Source: Adineta steineri
Taxonomy: Eukaryota > Rotifera > Eurotatoria > Adinetida > Adinetidae
NCBI GenBank assembly: GCA_905250115.1
Contig: CAJNOI010000190.1
Span: 69,483-133,482 of the forward strand
Length of the DNA: 64,000 nt
Direction of reading: 5' to 3'
The notes beneath the pieces were generated by a model that ran no database searches, was not told where the DNA came from, and saw nothing but the letters and a program-made list of their open reading frames with translations. Positions 12,286 to 23,800 of the stretch are shown here, one piece after another (the first letter of the stretch is position 1; every line of letters starts with the position of its first letter). The translations under genes and the position numbers were made by a program.

Positions 12286-12551
12286 ACATACCATATTCAG
12301 CAGACTTATGAGCTGTTCGAATATGCTCTTATCTCCGAGAACTTCGATATGAACTTAATAGGATTCGTGTTAAATTATTATTAAATAAGTATCTACTAAA
12401 ATGCATAGATAAACATATAGGACGCTTTTCCTATGATCTAGCCAGAAAAAATACTCTTGACATGCTATTAGGAAAAGATCCTACAAAATTAAAAAACATA
12501 GTATTCAATGAACATTGGAATAAAAAAGAAAAATCTCATTCATATTTATAG
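12286..12551 (+). pseudogene. decayed Penelope-like reverse transcriptase fragment (tentative)
   Basis: Two reading frames joined by one frameshift near 12340 give IFSRLMSCSNMLLSPR, then ELRYELNRIRVKLLLNKYL, then LKCIDKHIGRF and about 40 more residues to a TAG at 12549-12551. The spacing of an R/S-C-S turn, an E-x-x-x-I segment and a L-L-x-N-x-Y-L-x-x-x-I-D-x-x-I run resembles the region after the catalytic core in Penelope-like elements, of which the Athena family is known from bdelloid telomere regions. No YADD core, endonuclease or LTR is visible. The call is by pattern and uncertain. Confidence 0.35.
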
Positions 12552-13091
12552 GTGTGTATATTATATTCTACCAACATCCTCAAGCTTGATGATACTTTTG
12601 CAAGTTTCATGACGAAAGAATAACACGATGTTATTACAAAACCAAAAGAAAGAAAGAATGCATATTTTTTTAGTTTCTTTCTATGGTGTAACATTATCTC
12701 GGGCGTATATATGAAGGTTTCTCTAATCTCTTTCAAACAGAAAAGAAACGTCTTCAAAGGTAATAATATTATTATATCAGTTGAAAAGAAAACACGTAGT
12801 TCTTATCAAATTTTGAGTATTGATTTTGCTTGCCACTATTTCTACATCGATATAATAAACGCTTTCTTCAATTTTCCCTATCATTCGTGAGCCAGATATA
12901 TTGTACACTTCGCAGAGAGAAATCATTATCAACACAATAATAATTGCTTTGCGATCAATCAAAGGCACTACGTATGATTTGTCTCATCCTCTTGTCTTTT
13001 CAAGGGTGCAGGTATGTCTTCTCACTTTACTCTCACCCATACGCATTCATTCATTACTTTGCTTTACACTACATAAATCCACTAGGAAAGC

Positions 13092-13152
13092 TGGTGTGTA
13101 GGTGACTGTGAGTGTGAGTGAAGAGAAAACACACACTCACAACCGTAAGATG
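13092..13152. repeat. telomere-like hairpin
   Basis: GGTGTGTAGGTGACTGTGAG, spacer, then CACACACTCACAACCGTAAGATG. Lies just 5' of the NHL gene. Confidence 0.6.
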
Positions 13153-13212
13153 TTTTTTCTATTTTAGAGTATAACTATTCTTCATTGATTCATCTACGTA
13201 GCATTAAACAAC

Positions 13213-14265
13213 ATGGCATCAGGTTCAGCAGGTAAATAATAGTACAAGGACATTCTTAGTCTGATTGCTAGTGCTAGTGTAGGCAATCTAATCATACCAT
13301 ACCCACACTTATCCATCCCTTCTCAAAAAAACTTTTTTTTCACATTTTTAGAACAAAACAAAATAAAATATAACAAATGGGAACAAAATGGAATTATTAT
13401 GGCGGGAGGAAATGGACAAGGAAATGAATTAAATCAACTCAATTGTCCTGAAGGAATCTTTATTGATCCTTACAACAATGTTTTCATTGCTGATTCTATG
13501 AATCATCGTATTATTGAATGGAAATGTCATTCGAACAAAGGAAGAGTCGTCGCTGGAGGAAATGGTCAAGGAAACAGAACTGATCAATTATCTCGTCCAT
13601 CAGATGTTCTTATTGATAAACAAAATAATTCTTTGATCATTTCTGATCGAGACAACAGACGAGTAATCCGATGCTCTTATCAAAATGAAATAAAACAACA
13701 AATTCTCATTTCTGATATCGATTCTTTCGGTCTATCAATGGATAAAAATGGATTTATTTATGTTTCTGATTTGAAGAATAATGAAGTGAGACGATGGAAA
13801 GAAGGAGATGAAAGAGGAACAATTGTTGCTGGAGGACATGGAAAAGGAAATGATCTCAATCAACTGAATGGACCTACTTTTATTTTTGTTGATCAAGATG
13901 ATTCTCTTTATATATCAGATTGGGGAAATCATCGTGTGATGAAATGGAGAAAAAATGCTGAAGAAGGAATTGTTGTTGCTGGTGGAAATAATTGGGGAAC
14001 TAGTCTCAAACAAGTGTCTTTTCCACAAGGAGTAATTGTGGATCATTTGGGTCAAATCTATGCAACAGATGGAGGAATTGATCGAGTAATGTGTTGGTGT
14101 GAAGGAAATACAGAAGGTGAAATTGTTGTCGGTGGAAATGGATGGGGAGAAGAATTAAATCATTTGAATGGTATCAGTGCTTTATCATTTGATGATGAAG
14201 AGAATCTTTATGTTGCTGATCATCATAATCATCGAATATTAAAATATGAAAAATGTTTTAATTGA
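13213..14265 (+). CDS. NHL-repeat beta-propeller protein
   Basis: Two exons, 13213-13231 (ATGGCATCAGGTTCAGCAG before GTAAAT) and 13352-14265, join in frame to give 310 residues. About six NHL blades repeat the pattern L-N-x-P-x-G-I-x-x-D then Y/F-x-x-D-x-x-N-H-R-I/V, with G-G-x-G-x-G-N turns between them (for example VAGGNGQGN, VAGGHGKGN). The propeller fills the whole chain. There is no signal peptide or TM segment, so a cytosolic scaffold or binding protein is likely, in contrast to the secreted NHL module of the next plus-strand gene. Partner unknown. Confidence 0.85.
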
Positions 14266-14399
14266 AAAATGTTCTTCTTTTTTTCTAAAATAAATTACAT
14301 TCGTTTAAAATCAAAGTTGTCAATCGAATTAAATTGAAAAAGAAAACCATCTTGTGGTTGTGATTGATTAAGGAATATTATATTTACAGCTAAAACCTG

Positions 14400-14453
14400 A
14401 TCCACACACCACCTCCTTATCCGCACTGAAACACACCCACACCCATCCTCAAG
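14400..14453. repeat. telomere-like repeat (C-rich strand)
   Basis: CCACACACCACC and ACACACCCACACCCATCCTCAAG lie in the same orientation. The usual G-rich left arm is missing. It is located 3' of the NHL gene. Confidence 0.5.
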
Positions 14454-14577
14454 TATCTATGTCTTTTAGAATGAATATAAATGATTAAACATAAATAGTA
14501 TTTAAAATAGTCACTGATTATGTAATAATTGTTTAGAATTCTATATTAGTTTTCACATACAAGATTGTTAATAGATT

Positions 14578-15486
14578 TCATTTCTGATTAATTACAGAGT
14601 TTTCATAAAATCCAGAGGCGGTGAGATGTTTATGCGAGTTTGCAAGTATATTCTGGCGAATATTAGCCAACTCTTGAGTTTGCATATGTAGTGGCATGAA
14701 TAAATATACTTCAAATAATATTTGTGTACCCTTATCAAGTTCTTTCTCCAAACTAAGACGCGTAGCAAGAGTTAATCGAAGAATATGTCCTATATGACTT
14801 GTATTATACATCAAGTCAACGCGATGTATAACATAAACGTCGTAGGATATGGCGAAGAGTTCGTCGATCATAATACCATCTTCTGCTAGAACGATGTAAC
14901 CATGAGGACGCATTCTAAGACGGTCGTGTATATTACCTACACAATCAAGGTGCATTGCATTAGGAGGAACGGTATTTCCAATCGAATTTATTTGGTTTTG
15001 CCATATTTCACCATCGATTTGAATTATTTGTTGTACGTCCTTCATCCAGTTTCTGTCACCATATAATACACAGCCGAAAATACAGAAACTAATCAACAAT
15101 GAAATGCTTGCTATGCTACTAATTATACCTAGCACCAGCGGTACTATAGTATCTTCATTGTTCATGCTCTTTCGCTTTACAAAAATAAAACAAATACTGG
15201 TCGCTGCGATGCAAACAATAGTGATGAGGAAGGTAATAAAAGCTGCCAGCTTCATCGGGTTTTTGTATACTTTGATCAACCTTGGCACAATATCAGTAAG
15301 ATTAGATGAAGGTAAAGATGTAGTAATGACACAGTTTGCATTTAGTTGTTTGTTAGACATATTGATCGCATTAGCAGTAGCGATGGTGGTATTTGAATTG
15401 AGATGTGTTTCATCATTTGTTCTTGCTTCTGCAGAGTTAATCCATAAGCTGGTTAGCTGAGTGGAAGGAGCGGGTACAACTTTCAT
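14578..15486 (-). CDS. two-TM protein of unknown family
   Basis: Single open frame of 302 residues from a true ATG (15486-15484), on the minus strand and convergent with the NHL gene. The N-terminal ~75 residues are Asn/Thr/Ser-rich with several N-x-S/T sites (NTT, NLT), which suggests an extracellular segment. Two hydrophobic helices follow (residues ~78-104 and ~114-143, joined by a short basic loop KRKS). A ~155-residue C-terminal region has mixed polarity (LRMRPHGYIVLAEDG, ISYDVYVIHRVDLMY). I do not recognise a catalytic motif. The low stop density and balanced composition argue it is real. Confidence 0.65.
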   Translation of the reverse strand: MKVVPAPSTQLTSLWINSAEARTNDETHLNSNTTIATANAINMSNKQLNANCVITTSLPSSNLTDIVPRLIKVYKNPMKLAAFITFLITIVCIAATSICFIFVKRKSMNNEDTIVPLVLGIISSIASISLLISFCIFGCVLYGDRNWMKDVQQIIQIDGEIWQNQINSIGNTVPPNAMHLDCVGNIHDRLRMRPHGYIVLAEDGIMIDELFAISYDVYVIHRVDLMYNTSHIGHILRLTLATRLSLEKELDKGTQILFEVYLFMPLHMQTQELANIRQNILANSHKHLTASGFYENSVINQK

Positions 15487-16777
15487 AATAGTGTTGTTGT
15501 TTTTTTAACAGGATGATGTCTGCACACGTGTTTATTTATCTTCCAATGGTTCACCAGGCAATCACCTTAGTATGACTCTAAAATATTGAGATATCATAGA
15601 CAAATTCTATTACTGCTTTAATAATCAATTAAAACTATTTCAGGAATTACAGAAGAATATGAATTTATTTTGAGAGGTAAGAGAAGATGTACAACCGGTA
15701 AAATCATACAAAAAGTTGCTTTGTCTATTAACCAGTAGAAGCTTCGTTAGAGTAGAGGTATTTTTCTTAAGGTAGTTAAACGAGAACATATTCATATTGT
15801 ATATGTAAAGATTGTCATGTGAGTCTCTGCATAGCTGGTTGCTTCAAGGAATTTCATATCTTTTGAGCACCGGCGTCTTTTAAATCAGGTCTATAAAAAT
15901 ACGTTCACCGTCAAACAGCTAATTAAAAATTCGCCTACGACTAGATTTTAGAATTTTCAAGTTAAGTTTTCTAATATTTTAGTGTTAATGTCGAAAGAAA
16001 AAATGTAACGAGAAGTGTATCAGTACATACACATATTACGATATATTGAGTAATAAATAAAATAGAGGAGAAAGATAAACCTTGAATAAGTGAAATTCAT
16101 AAGTTCTCCTTCTCTCTAATTCTACGACGCGAGAAACAGCTGTCCATAATATTCAAACTCAACTTTTTTGTCTAGTTATTTTCTTCAGTTAATGTAAATG
16201 TTGACAGATGCAATACAGACTTTTCAAAATTATCTTTGTTGTCAGAGTTTTGACACAGTAATTTGTATAACGTTTGCTAAAATAGTTAAATTCATTACGA
16301 ATCGTCGCTCTTACATAAGCGTAATTTATTTGTTATTCAAATTTATAAGATTTGTAATCAATCTCTATTCTAACTGACGCAATATCTCACCGAAGCTTTA
16401 CAGAAGAACCAAAAAAATAATAAACATACCGTTGATTTTCTCCGCGAAAACCTCTAACTGACGATACAGCTTTTGTTGGCTGATTTTATGAGAGTGTAGA
16501 TGGTTTTTATGGGAGGCACATACATACATAGAAAAGAAATTCACTTGAGATATGCAGAATAAATATCGTTGAAATAAAAATAATCTTAGTCAATATACGT
16601 CTGCATTACCAAGATAACAATCTAATGAAACTGTAATCATCGCCAATACGTATATCATGTATTTTGTAAAGAGATGTTAACAATGCAAATATCGCGTTAC
16701 GTGAGCTGTGATTGATATTACAGAGACAACATATTCATAGAAATACTTTGATCAAACTTGTATCACTAAAAGCGGAA

Positions 16778-16822
16778 TGAATGTGGGTATGGATACTTTA
16801 TTCATCTAGCGCCCACACCCTT
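16778..16822. repeat. telomere-like hairpin (short)
   Basis: GAATGTGGGTATGGAT, short spacer, then GCGCCCACACCCTTT. Confidence 0.5.
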
Positions 16823-16890
16823 TGCTCATTTTCAATTATTTTATAAGATAAATATTTTTCAAATTAGTTAACAATATTTTCTAAATAATG

Positions 16891-16957
16891 AAGAGTGTGA
16901 GTATACATGCATGAGCAAAGATGTGGAAAGTATAGTTATAGCTTTCATCCACATTTT
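16891..16957. repeat. telomere-like hairpin (degenerate)
   Basis: AAGAGTGTGAGTATACATGC and, inverted, TTTCATCCACATTTTC. The match to the family is weak. Confidence 0.3.
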
Positions 16958-17810
16958 CGGTCATCAATTTCAATCAGACATGTTCATCGTGATCGACAAC
17001 TGGTCGCTGCCGAATGGACTGCAAAGAATATTAAATAACTGATCTGAGTTTCACGACTTAGATTATATTTGAATAAAACTTTTCCAACTAACTGATAAGA
17101 TCCATTCATCCATTTTCAAAGTTTTGCTTTTGCATGTACTGAATTTAGAATTGAGTGTATGCATCTTTTTCATATTACTTACAAAAATACATCGTATCGA
17201 GATTTTATATATCTGATACAAGAATACTTATTGCGCATGGAGAAATAAAGAACGTGATTAAAAGTGAGTCCTGACAAAGCAGATTATTTAACAAAATCAA
17301 ATAAAAAAGATATCAAACTAATCATGACTTATTCATTGATGTCTATCATTTATTGACGATGATAGTTGATATCGTATTTTCAGTTAAAACACGTCCGATA
17401 ATTAATGCAGATTTTCATCAATTCTCTTTTTTCTCTTTATCACGTTCTTCTTCGCTGAAATCAAAGATTTTCTATAAAATCAAAAAAAAAGGATTATGCT
17501 GAATTGAGTCTCCATTTCGTGCTATTGAATTTCGAAAAGAATGAAATTAAATGATCAATTTTGTTCATTAATTCAATCTAAAATCAATTTTTTATCTTAC
17601 CTACGATGAAATCTTCTCTAGAACACTATTTTTTTTCTTTGTGTTATGTTGGAAGAAATGAATAAGAGAAAAAGAGAGAACGAGAGAGATATAACCAGAG
17701 AGAAAATCTACAACGAGTGTCATTTTGTTTTCATCGAAGACAAAGTAGGAGAAGAAGAAGAAGATTATTTTATTAGTTAACTAATTTATCAAAAAAGCTC
17801 TTGTTGAATA

Positions 17811-20800
17811 ATGTTGAATATGTATGTATTTATCATTATTCTTTTGTTCATTCTCAACAATGAAATATCAGGTAAATACTTTTGTTTATCACATACTGAA
17901 GGTCAGCTATGGCACAAAAATGATATTATTCATTAGAGTTTCACTTGAATAAAAGAGATTCAAATAATAGATTATAGAATTTGACAGGACTCTCTGTTAT
18001 ATATTGAAAAGTGATAGCTATCATCTCTTCTATACTTCAATCTAACTCATTCAGAGAATGCATCTCTCTACAGAGATTCATTTTGTTGTTAAACTGCATT
18101 GAAATTATAAAATGTTGTCATAACTATCAGTGATGAAATATGTGTGATATGTGTCATATTGGAAAAATCTTTGAATCGTTCATAAAAAAAAACAAATAGA
18201 TTGAGTGGCTGTTTTTAGACATGGTATATTATTTCGCAGTAAAAACCATGATGAAGCTTTTGATTTTGTATCTTAAATTATTTTCAAAATCTATACTATC
18301 TAGGGATGTACCGAACCCGAGTCCTCGCCAAGACTATCGGGCTCTGTCAGGGCTAGAACTCAGTTGCGACTCACGCTCAGTTAGGACTTGAGCTCAGTCA
18401 GGGTTCGGGTGTGAGAATGGATGCGGGTGTGGGTAGGTGTAGTTGAGTGTGGGTGTGGTGAGTGCGATTACTATCCTTTTCACTCTTACTCATACTTTCA
18501 CCTACAGCCTCACCCACCCACACTCTTACCTACACTCACCCACACCCTTTTCTGTGAACTAATAAAAATAGCTATTTGGTTATTTTATTTGTCTTCAATG
18601 ATAATCATATCTTTGCAAGAATCTACCATAATTGTTTTTCTTTTATAACAAAAAATCAATAAATAAATTTGATCTTCTTCGATAAATTCAACCCTCTCTT
18701 AGGTGATAATTACAAATCATCCACGAAAATACAAAAACAATCATAAAAATCTTTTCAAAATTAATCTGAATGAATTTTCCTAGAAAAAACATAAATTAAC
18801 AATTTGATTTTCTTCAGTGCTTCTCTAATATTCTTTCTATTTTTCTCGTTTTAGCTCTTTCATTCAATCAACCAAAATTTCCTCCAACACCCATTTGGAA
18901 TTCTAATGGACTTACTTTTGCTAATCAATCGATTGTTGGTACATATCCTCGCGCCATTTTTGTGAACACAAATAACACAATCTATGTCGCTAATAGAGAA
19001 AATAATACAGTACTAATATGGTGCGAAGAGAATGTCAATCCAAAAAAGATCATTCATGGTAATTTTACACAACCCTTTTCTCTCTTCGTGACATCAAATG
19101 GTGATATCTATATTGATGATGGTTATAAGAATGGTCGAGTACAGAGATGGAGTCCAGAAACAAATATCTTTGTCACGGTGATGAATGTCAGTTCACGATG
19201 TGATGGTTTGTTTGTCGATATCAATGATACTTTTTATTGTTCAATGACTGACCATCATCAAGTTGTGAAAAGATCATTGAATAATTCTGTGATGACTTTA
19301 GATCGTATTGCTGCTGGAACAGGTATTGAAGGATCAGCCTTGAATCAACTTGCAAATCCTGGCGGGATCTTTGTTGATGTTAATTTGGATCTATATGTGG
19401 CAGATTGTCTAAATAATCGTGTTCAGTTGTTCAAGCCGGGAGAATCAAATGGTATCACAGTAGCTGGAAGTACATCACTAAATCCAACAATTAAACTTAG
19501 CTGTCCAAGGGCAATAGTCTTAGATGCCGAGAAATATTTATTCATTGTGGATATAAGCAATAATCGCATTGTTGGTTCAGGCTTGAATGGTTTTCGATGC
19601 TTAGTTGGATGTTATGGAGTCGGTTCCCAATCTAATCAATTAAATCGTCCATATGGATTGAGTTTCGATCATTCTGGAAACATGTTTGTTACTGATCAAA
19701 GAAATTCTCGAATTCAAGTATTTTTACTTATGAAAGATTCTTTTGGTAAGTTGAAGAAAAGTTGAATGCAATGAAGAGATCTGAATAGATAAGGAACAGA
19801 AGTTAATAAAGACATTTCAATATAAAAGACGAAAGAAAACGAAAATGGTTGAGAAAGATTAATTAAACCAATGTGTAAAAGAATGTGTCTAAGGAAATGC
19901 AATGTTCAGATTAGACAGAGTCATGTGTCAATCGTCTAAGGCAAAAAAGCTTCGCCATTTTATTCAGGCTATAAAGAATAGAGAAAGAAAAAGTTCTGTC
20001 CTTAATTGAGTGGTAGAAATGGCTTTTATATTTCATTTCATGTCTTAGAAAATATTTCATGAATAAAACATTTTTTATCGAAATAAAATCTCTTCACATC
20101 TTTGTCGATATAGTTTTAATATAAATTATTCTATAATCTGACTCCATATTTCATATTTGGATATGTTTGATCCAAGAAACATAGGAGAAATAAAATATTA
20201 TCAAAAGCGAATTTTTTCATAATGAAATGCTTCATTGATGATTTGTTCTTTGGATAGTTATTATAATATCTAATTGCAGAGAATAATATTGAATAGTTGA
20301 AGACAATCTATAATGTGATATCTGTAGTTATTAATGAGAGATATTATATGTTATTATTTCTATAATTGTAAACAAAGAATATTTTCTCTAAAGGAAAAAA
20401 GTTGTTTATTTGATAAAATAAATAAAATCTCTTGATGTGATTTTAAATAAAAATATTTATTTGTCTAATCAAATTCATTTATTTAAGATAATCAAGAAGA
20501 CAAATTGTTCTTAAATAAAAATTTTACATAAGTCAATCAATAAAGTTTTGTTTACATTTCTAAACTTTAATGAGAAAAAGGTTTCCAGGTTGATAAGAAA
20601 ATTTTTTAGTTTCACAAATATTTATTTTACTTTTTTCTTGAAGATGTGTGGTTAATGATTGCTTTTGTTTTCAGAGAATTATTTGTTTGTTTTCAAATGA
20701 AAATAAAGATTTTCTTGTTTTGTTTTTTATTTCACCGAAAAAACATTGGAATTTGTACAATACTATTTAAGATTATAAAAAAAGATTTGTTTTATTTATA

Positions 20801-23800
20801 TTGAAAAAAGACGAAATATTGTGATCTTTGATAAACCTTTAAAATTTCTTGAGATAAAGAATGTTCGTGTGACAAGTTGTACAAAGAGTGTTTGAAGGGA
20901 GACAATAAGGGTTTTTGGGAATCATGAAAAATCGTATTTTTTCTCTCTCATTTTTCTTTTCTTTTTCGTTCAGTATTGATATACCATGTAACAACATTGT
21001 TTCGTGTTTCTCAATGAAATTTACTAAGATAAATCGAGTTATGTTTCCAATAATATAGACGACTGAGATAACATAGGGACCTTTATCGTCTCCATTTGAT
21101 TTCTTCTCTAAATTAACTTCAGATGTTTATGAGAAAAAAGTTTCAGAAACTGAATACATGTTTGGCAATAGAAATTTAATTTCCTATAAATTTTTCAAAG
21201 AAAAATCTGCAATGACATATCTGTAGAATTATTTTTAAAACAATCAGCTTGATAATTAAAATTCATTTGAGAAAGGCACATGAAACGTTCAGAAGTGCAG
21301 AGAAAGAAATTTGATAGATAAAAATTTCTTTTCTCCTGATTATCTTCTCTTAGATAAATAATTTGTTTCATTCAACTATTTTTTTATACAATTTATTCAG
21401 ATCTGCCAGGAAATTTTTCAACAAAGGTTAAACAAACACATTTTAACAATATCACAGTTTACATTTCATATAAAAATTAATAAAAAACATACCTATAATC
21501 ACTGATAACAAGCATTTCTATATGTCTTTTTCATGAAAAATTTCTTTGAAAAAACTTCATTTTTCTTCTGCCAATATATAAATTAACAATTTCATTTCTT
21601 TTACAGTTCTTCTCTAATATTCTTTCTATTTTTCTCGTTTTTAGTTCTTTCATTTAATCAGCCGAAGTTTTGTTCAACAGCTACTTGGAATTCTAATGGA
21701 ATTACCATTGCTAATCGATCGATTGTTGGTCAATATCCGACCGCCATTTTTGTGAACATGAACAATACAATCTATATCGCTAATCAACAAAATAGCACAA
21801 TTGTAATGTGGCAAGAAGAGAGTGTCAATCCAACGAAGATTATTCACGGTGATTTTACAGAACCCAATTCTCTCTTCGTCACATCAAATGGTGATATTTA
21901 TATTGATGATGGTGAGAAGAATGGTCGAGTACAGAGATGGAGTCCAGAAACAAATATCTTTGTCACGGTGATGAATGTCAGCTCATCATGTTTTGGTTTG
22001 TTTGTCGATATCAATGATACGCTTTATTGTTCAATGCGTGATCATCATCAAGTAGTGAAAAGATCATTAAATGATTCTGTGATGGCTTCAAATCGTGTTG
22101 CTGCTGGAACAGGTATTAACGGATCAGCCTCAAATCAACTTTATAGTCCTATTGGAATTTTTGTTGATGTGAATCTGGATTTATATGTAACAGATTGTGG
22201 AAACGATCGCGTTCAGTTGCTCCAGTCAGGAGAATCAAATGGAATCGCAGTAGCTGATCGATATTTATCACTAAATCCACCACTTGATTGTCCAAGTGGA
22301 ATCATATTAGATGCTGAAAAGTACTTATTCATTGTGGATCAGAATAATAATCGTATTGTTAGATCAGACTTGAATGGTTTTCGATGTTTAGTGGGATGTT
22401 ATGGAGTGGATTCACAAGTCAATCACTTGAATAATCCATCTAGTTTTAGTTTTGATCGTTCTAAAAACATATTTTTTATTGATCAATCAAATCATCAAAT
22501 TCAAAAATTTCAATATATCGAAGATTCATGTGGTAAGTTTAGAATGATCGAATAAAGTCTCTAATATCATTTTAATCAATATTTATTCAGAGAATTAAAA
22601 AGAAAAACTACCATAGAAGATGAGATTGAAAATGGAGCTTCTCGGGGATTTCGAACCGAGTTATCGAATAATTAAATTTAAATTTCAAGTTTCATCTTAA
22701 TATGCTATTGTTATAAAATAAAAACCTTGCTTATTTATAATTCTCTACAAGAGTCGATCGATAACATTATCGTCATGTTTGTTGCATAATACAAATGAAA
22801 ATTAGAATGTCTATGTATTTATTAAGAAAGTCAGATCGATTGAGCCTTTTTGTTGAACTTTCTTTATAACTTTTCTTTGATTTACCATTATTTGCGCTCA
22901 CTTATTGCTGCTAAGTGTAGAAAATAATGAACACAATGAATTTATGGAGTGTAAGACACTTATGAGAAGTAAAATTTTCATCAAAATTTATCAAATCTTT
23001 ACCGAGCTAAAAATATTTCAAAGTAAAATTTCTCTCGTCGAATTTTTATATTTCAGGACAAAAAACGTTTCACGACTTGCTTTGAAATCAACACAAGGTT
23101 GTTTTGCATAGTTGTTCAATGTGCTTTAAATTCGTAGAAATAAAACATCTGTGAGAGAGAAATGACCCTATGCTCGAGTGTTAAGCACAACGCGTGTCGC
23201 AATCATAGAGATTCAGAATGTCACCTTTACTCTGGAGATGAGAAAACGATTATGTTATATTTGCGGTCATGATTTTGATTGACGAACGAGAATAGAATCA
23301 GAATTATCACAAAGGAGTGGGATTTAAACGCAGCTCAGTGTCTTCACAGAAAAATGTCAACAATCAGAAGAAGGAAAAAGTTCCATCCTTACCTGATTAT
23401 TCGAGACACGCTTTATTAAAATAAAAAATAATTAAAGAGTCTTTCTTGTAATATTTTAACAATGGATCCAATATGAGAATATTTTGATTTGTTAAGGTTG
23501 AGTGTCGTTTCCAATAGACATTTTTTTGATGACGTTATGTCTTACTCATAGATTGATTAGAACTTTATAAAATAGTTTCATTAGATAGTTTATTGTTATT
23601 CTTAGTGATATCGATAAAAAACCTAATGTTCTGCATTATTATTTTTATAAAAAAAAAAGTTTGAAGATAAAGGTGATAATGAAGAAATCATAAATTTGTA
23701 AATTCATGACTTACCACAGACTTTCTTAGTCCAGCATAATACTTGTTTTTGTAAACGAGGTTTTATAATATTTCTTTATTGTAATTATTACAACATCTCC

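Larger units (their letters stand above)
15487..17810. other. intergenic, no supported gene
   Basis: AT-rich. Two weak telomere-like hairpins (16778-16822, 16891-16957). A GA-rich tract at 17655-17765 precedes the start of the receptor gene and may be in its promoter or 5' UTR. Nothing else seen. Confidence 0.45.

Noticed and set aside
15104..15460. 118-residue plus-strand frame with hydrophobic segments
   Set aside because: Antisense shadow of the TM helices of the 14578-15486 minus-strand gene.
20924..21645. MKNRIFSLSFFF as a separate signal exon for the second NHL exon
   Set aside because: The donor (GTATTG) is weak and the joined junction is less natural than splicing from the first NHL exon, which has GTAAGT and the right phase.
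22635..22665. T-loop-like GGGGATTTCGAACC, possible minus-strand tRNA
   Set aside because: The stem would need a 10-base loop instead of 7, and no acceptor, D or anticodon arms are found beside it.
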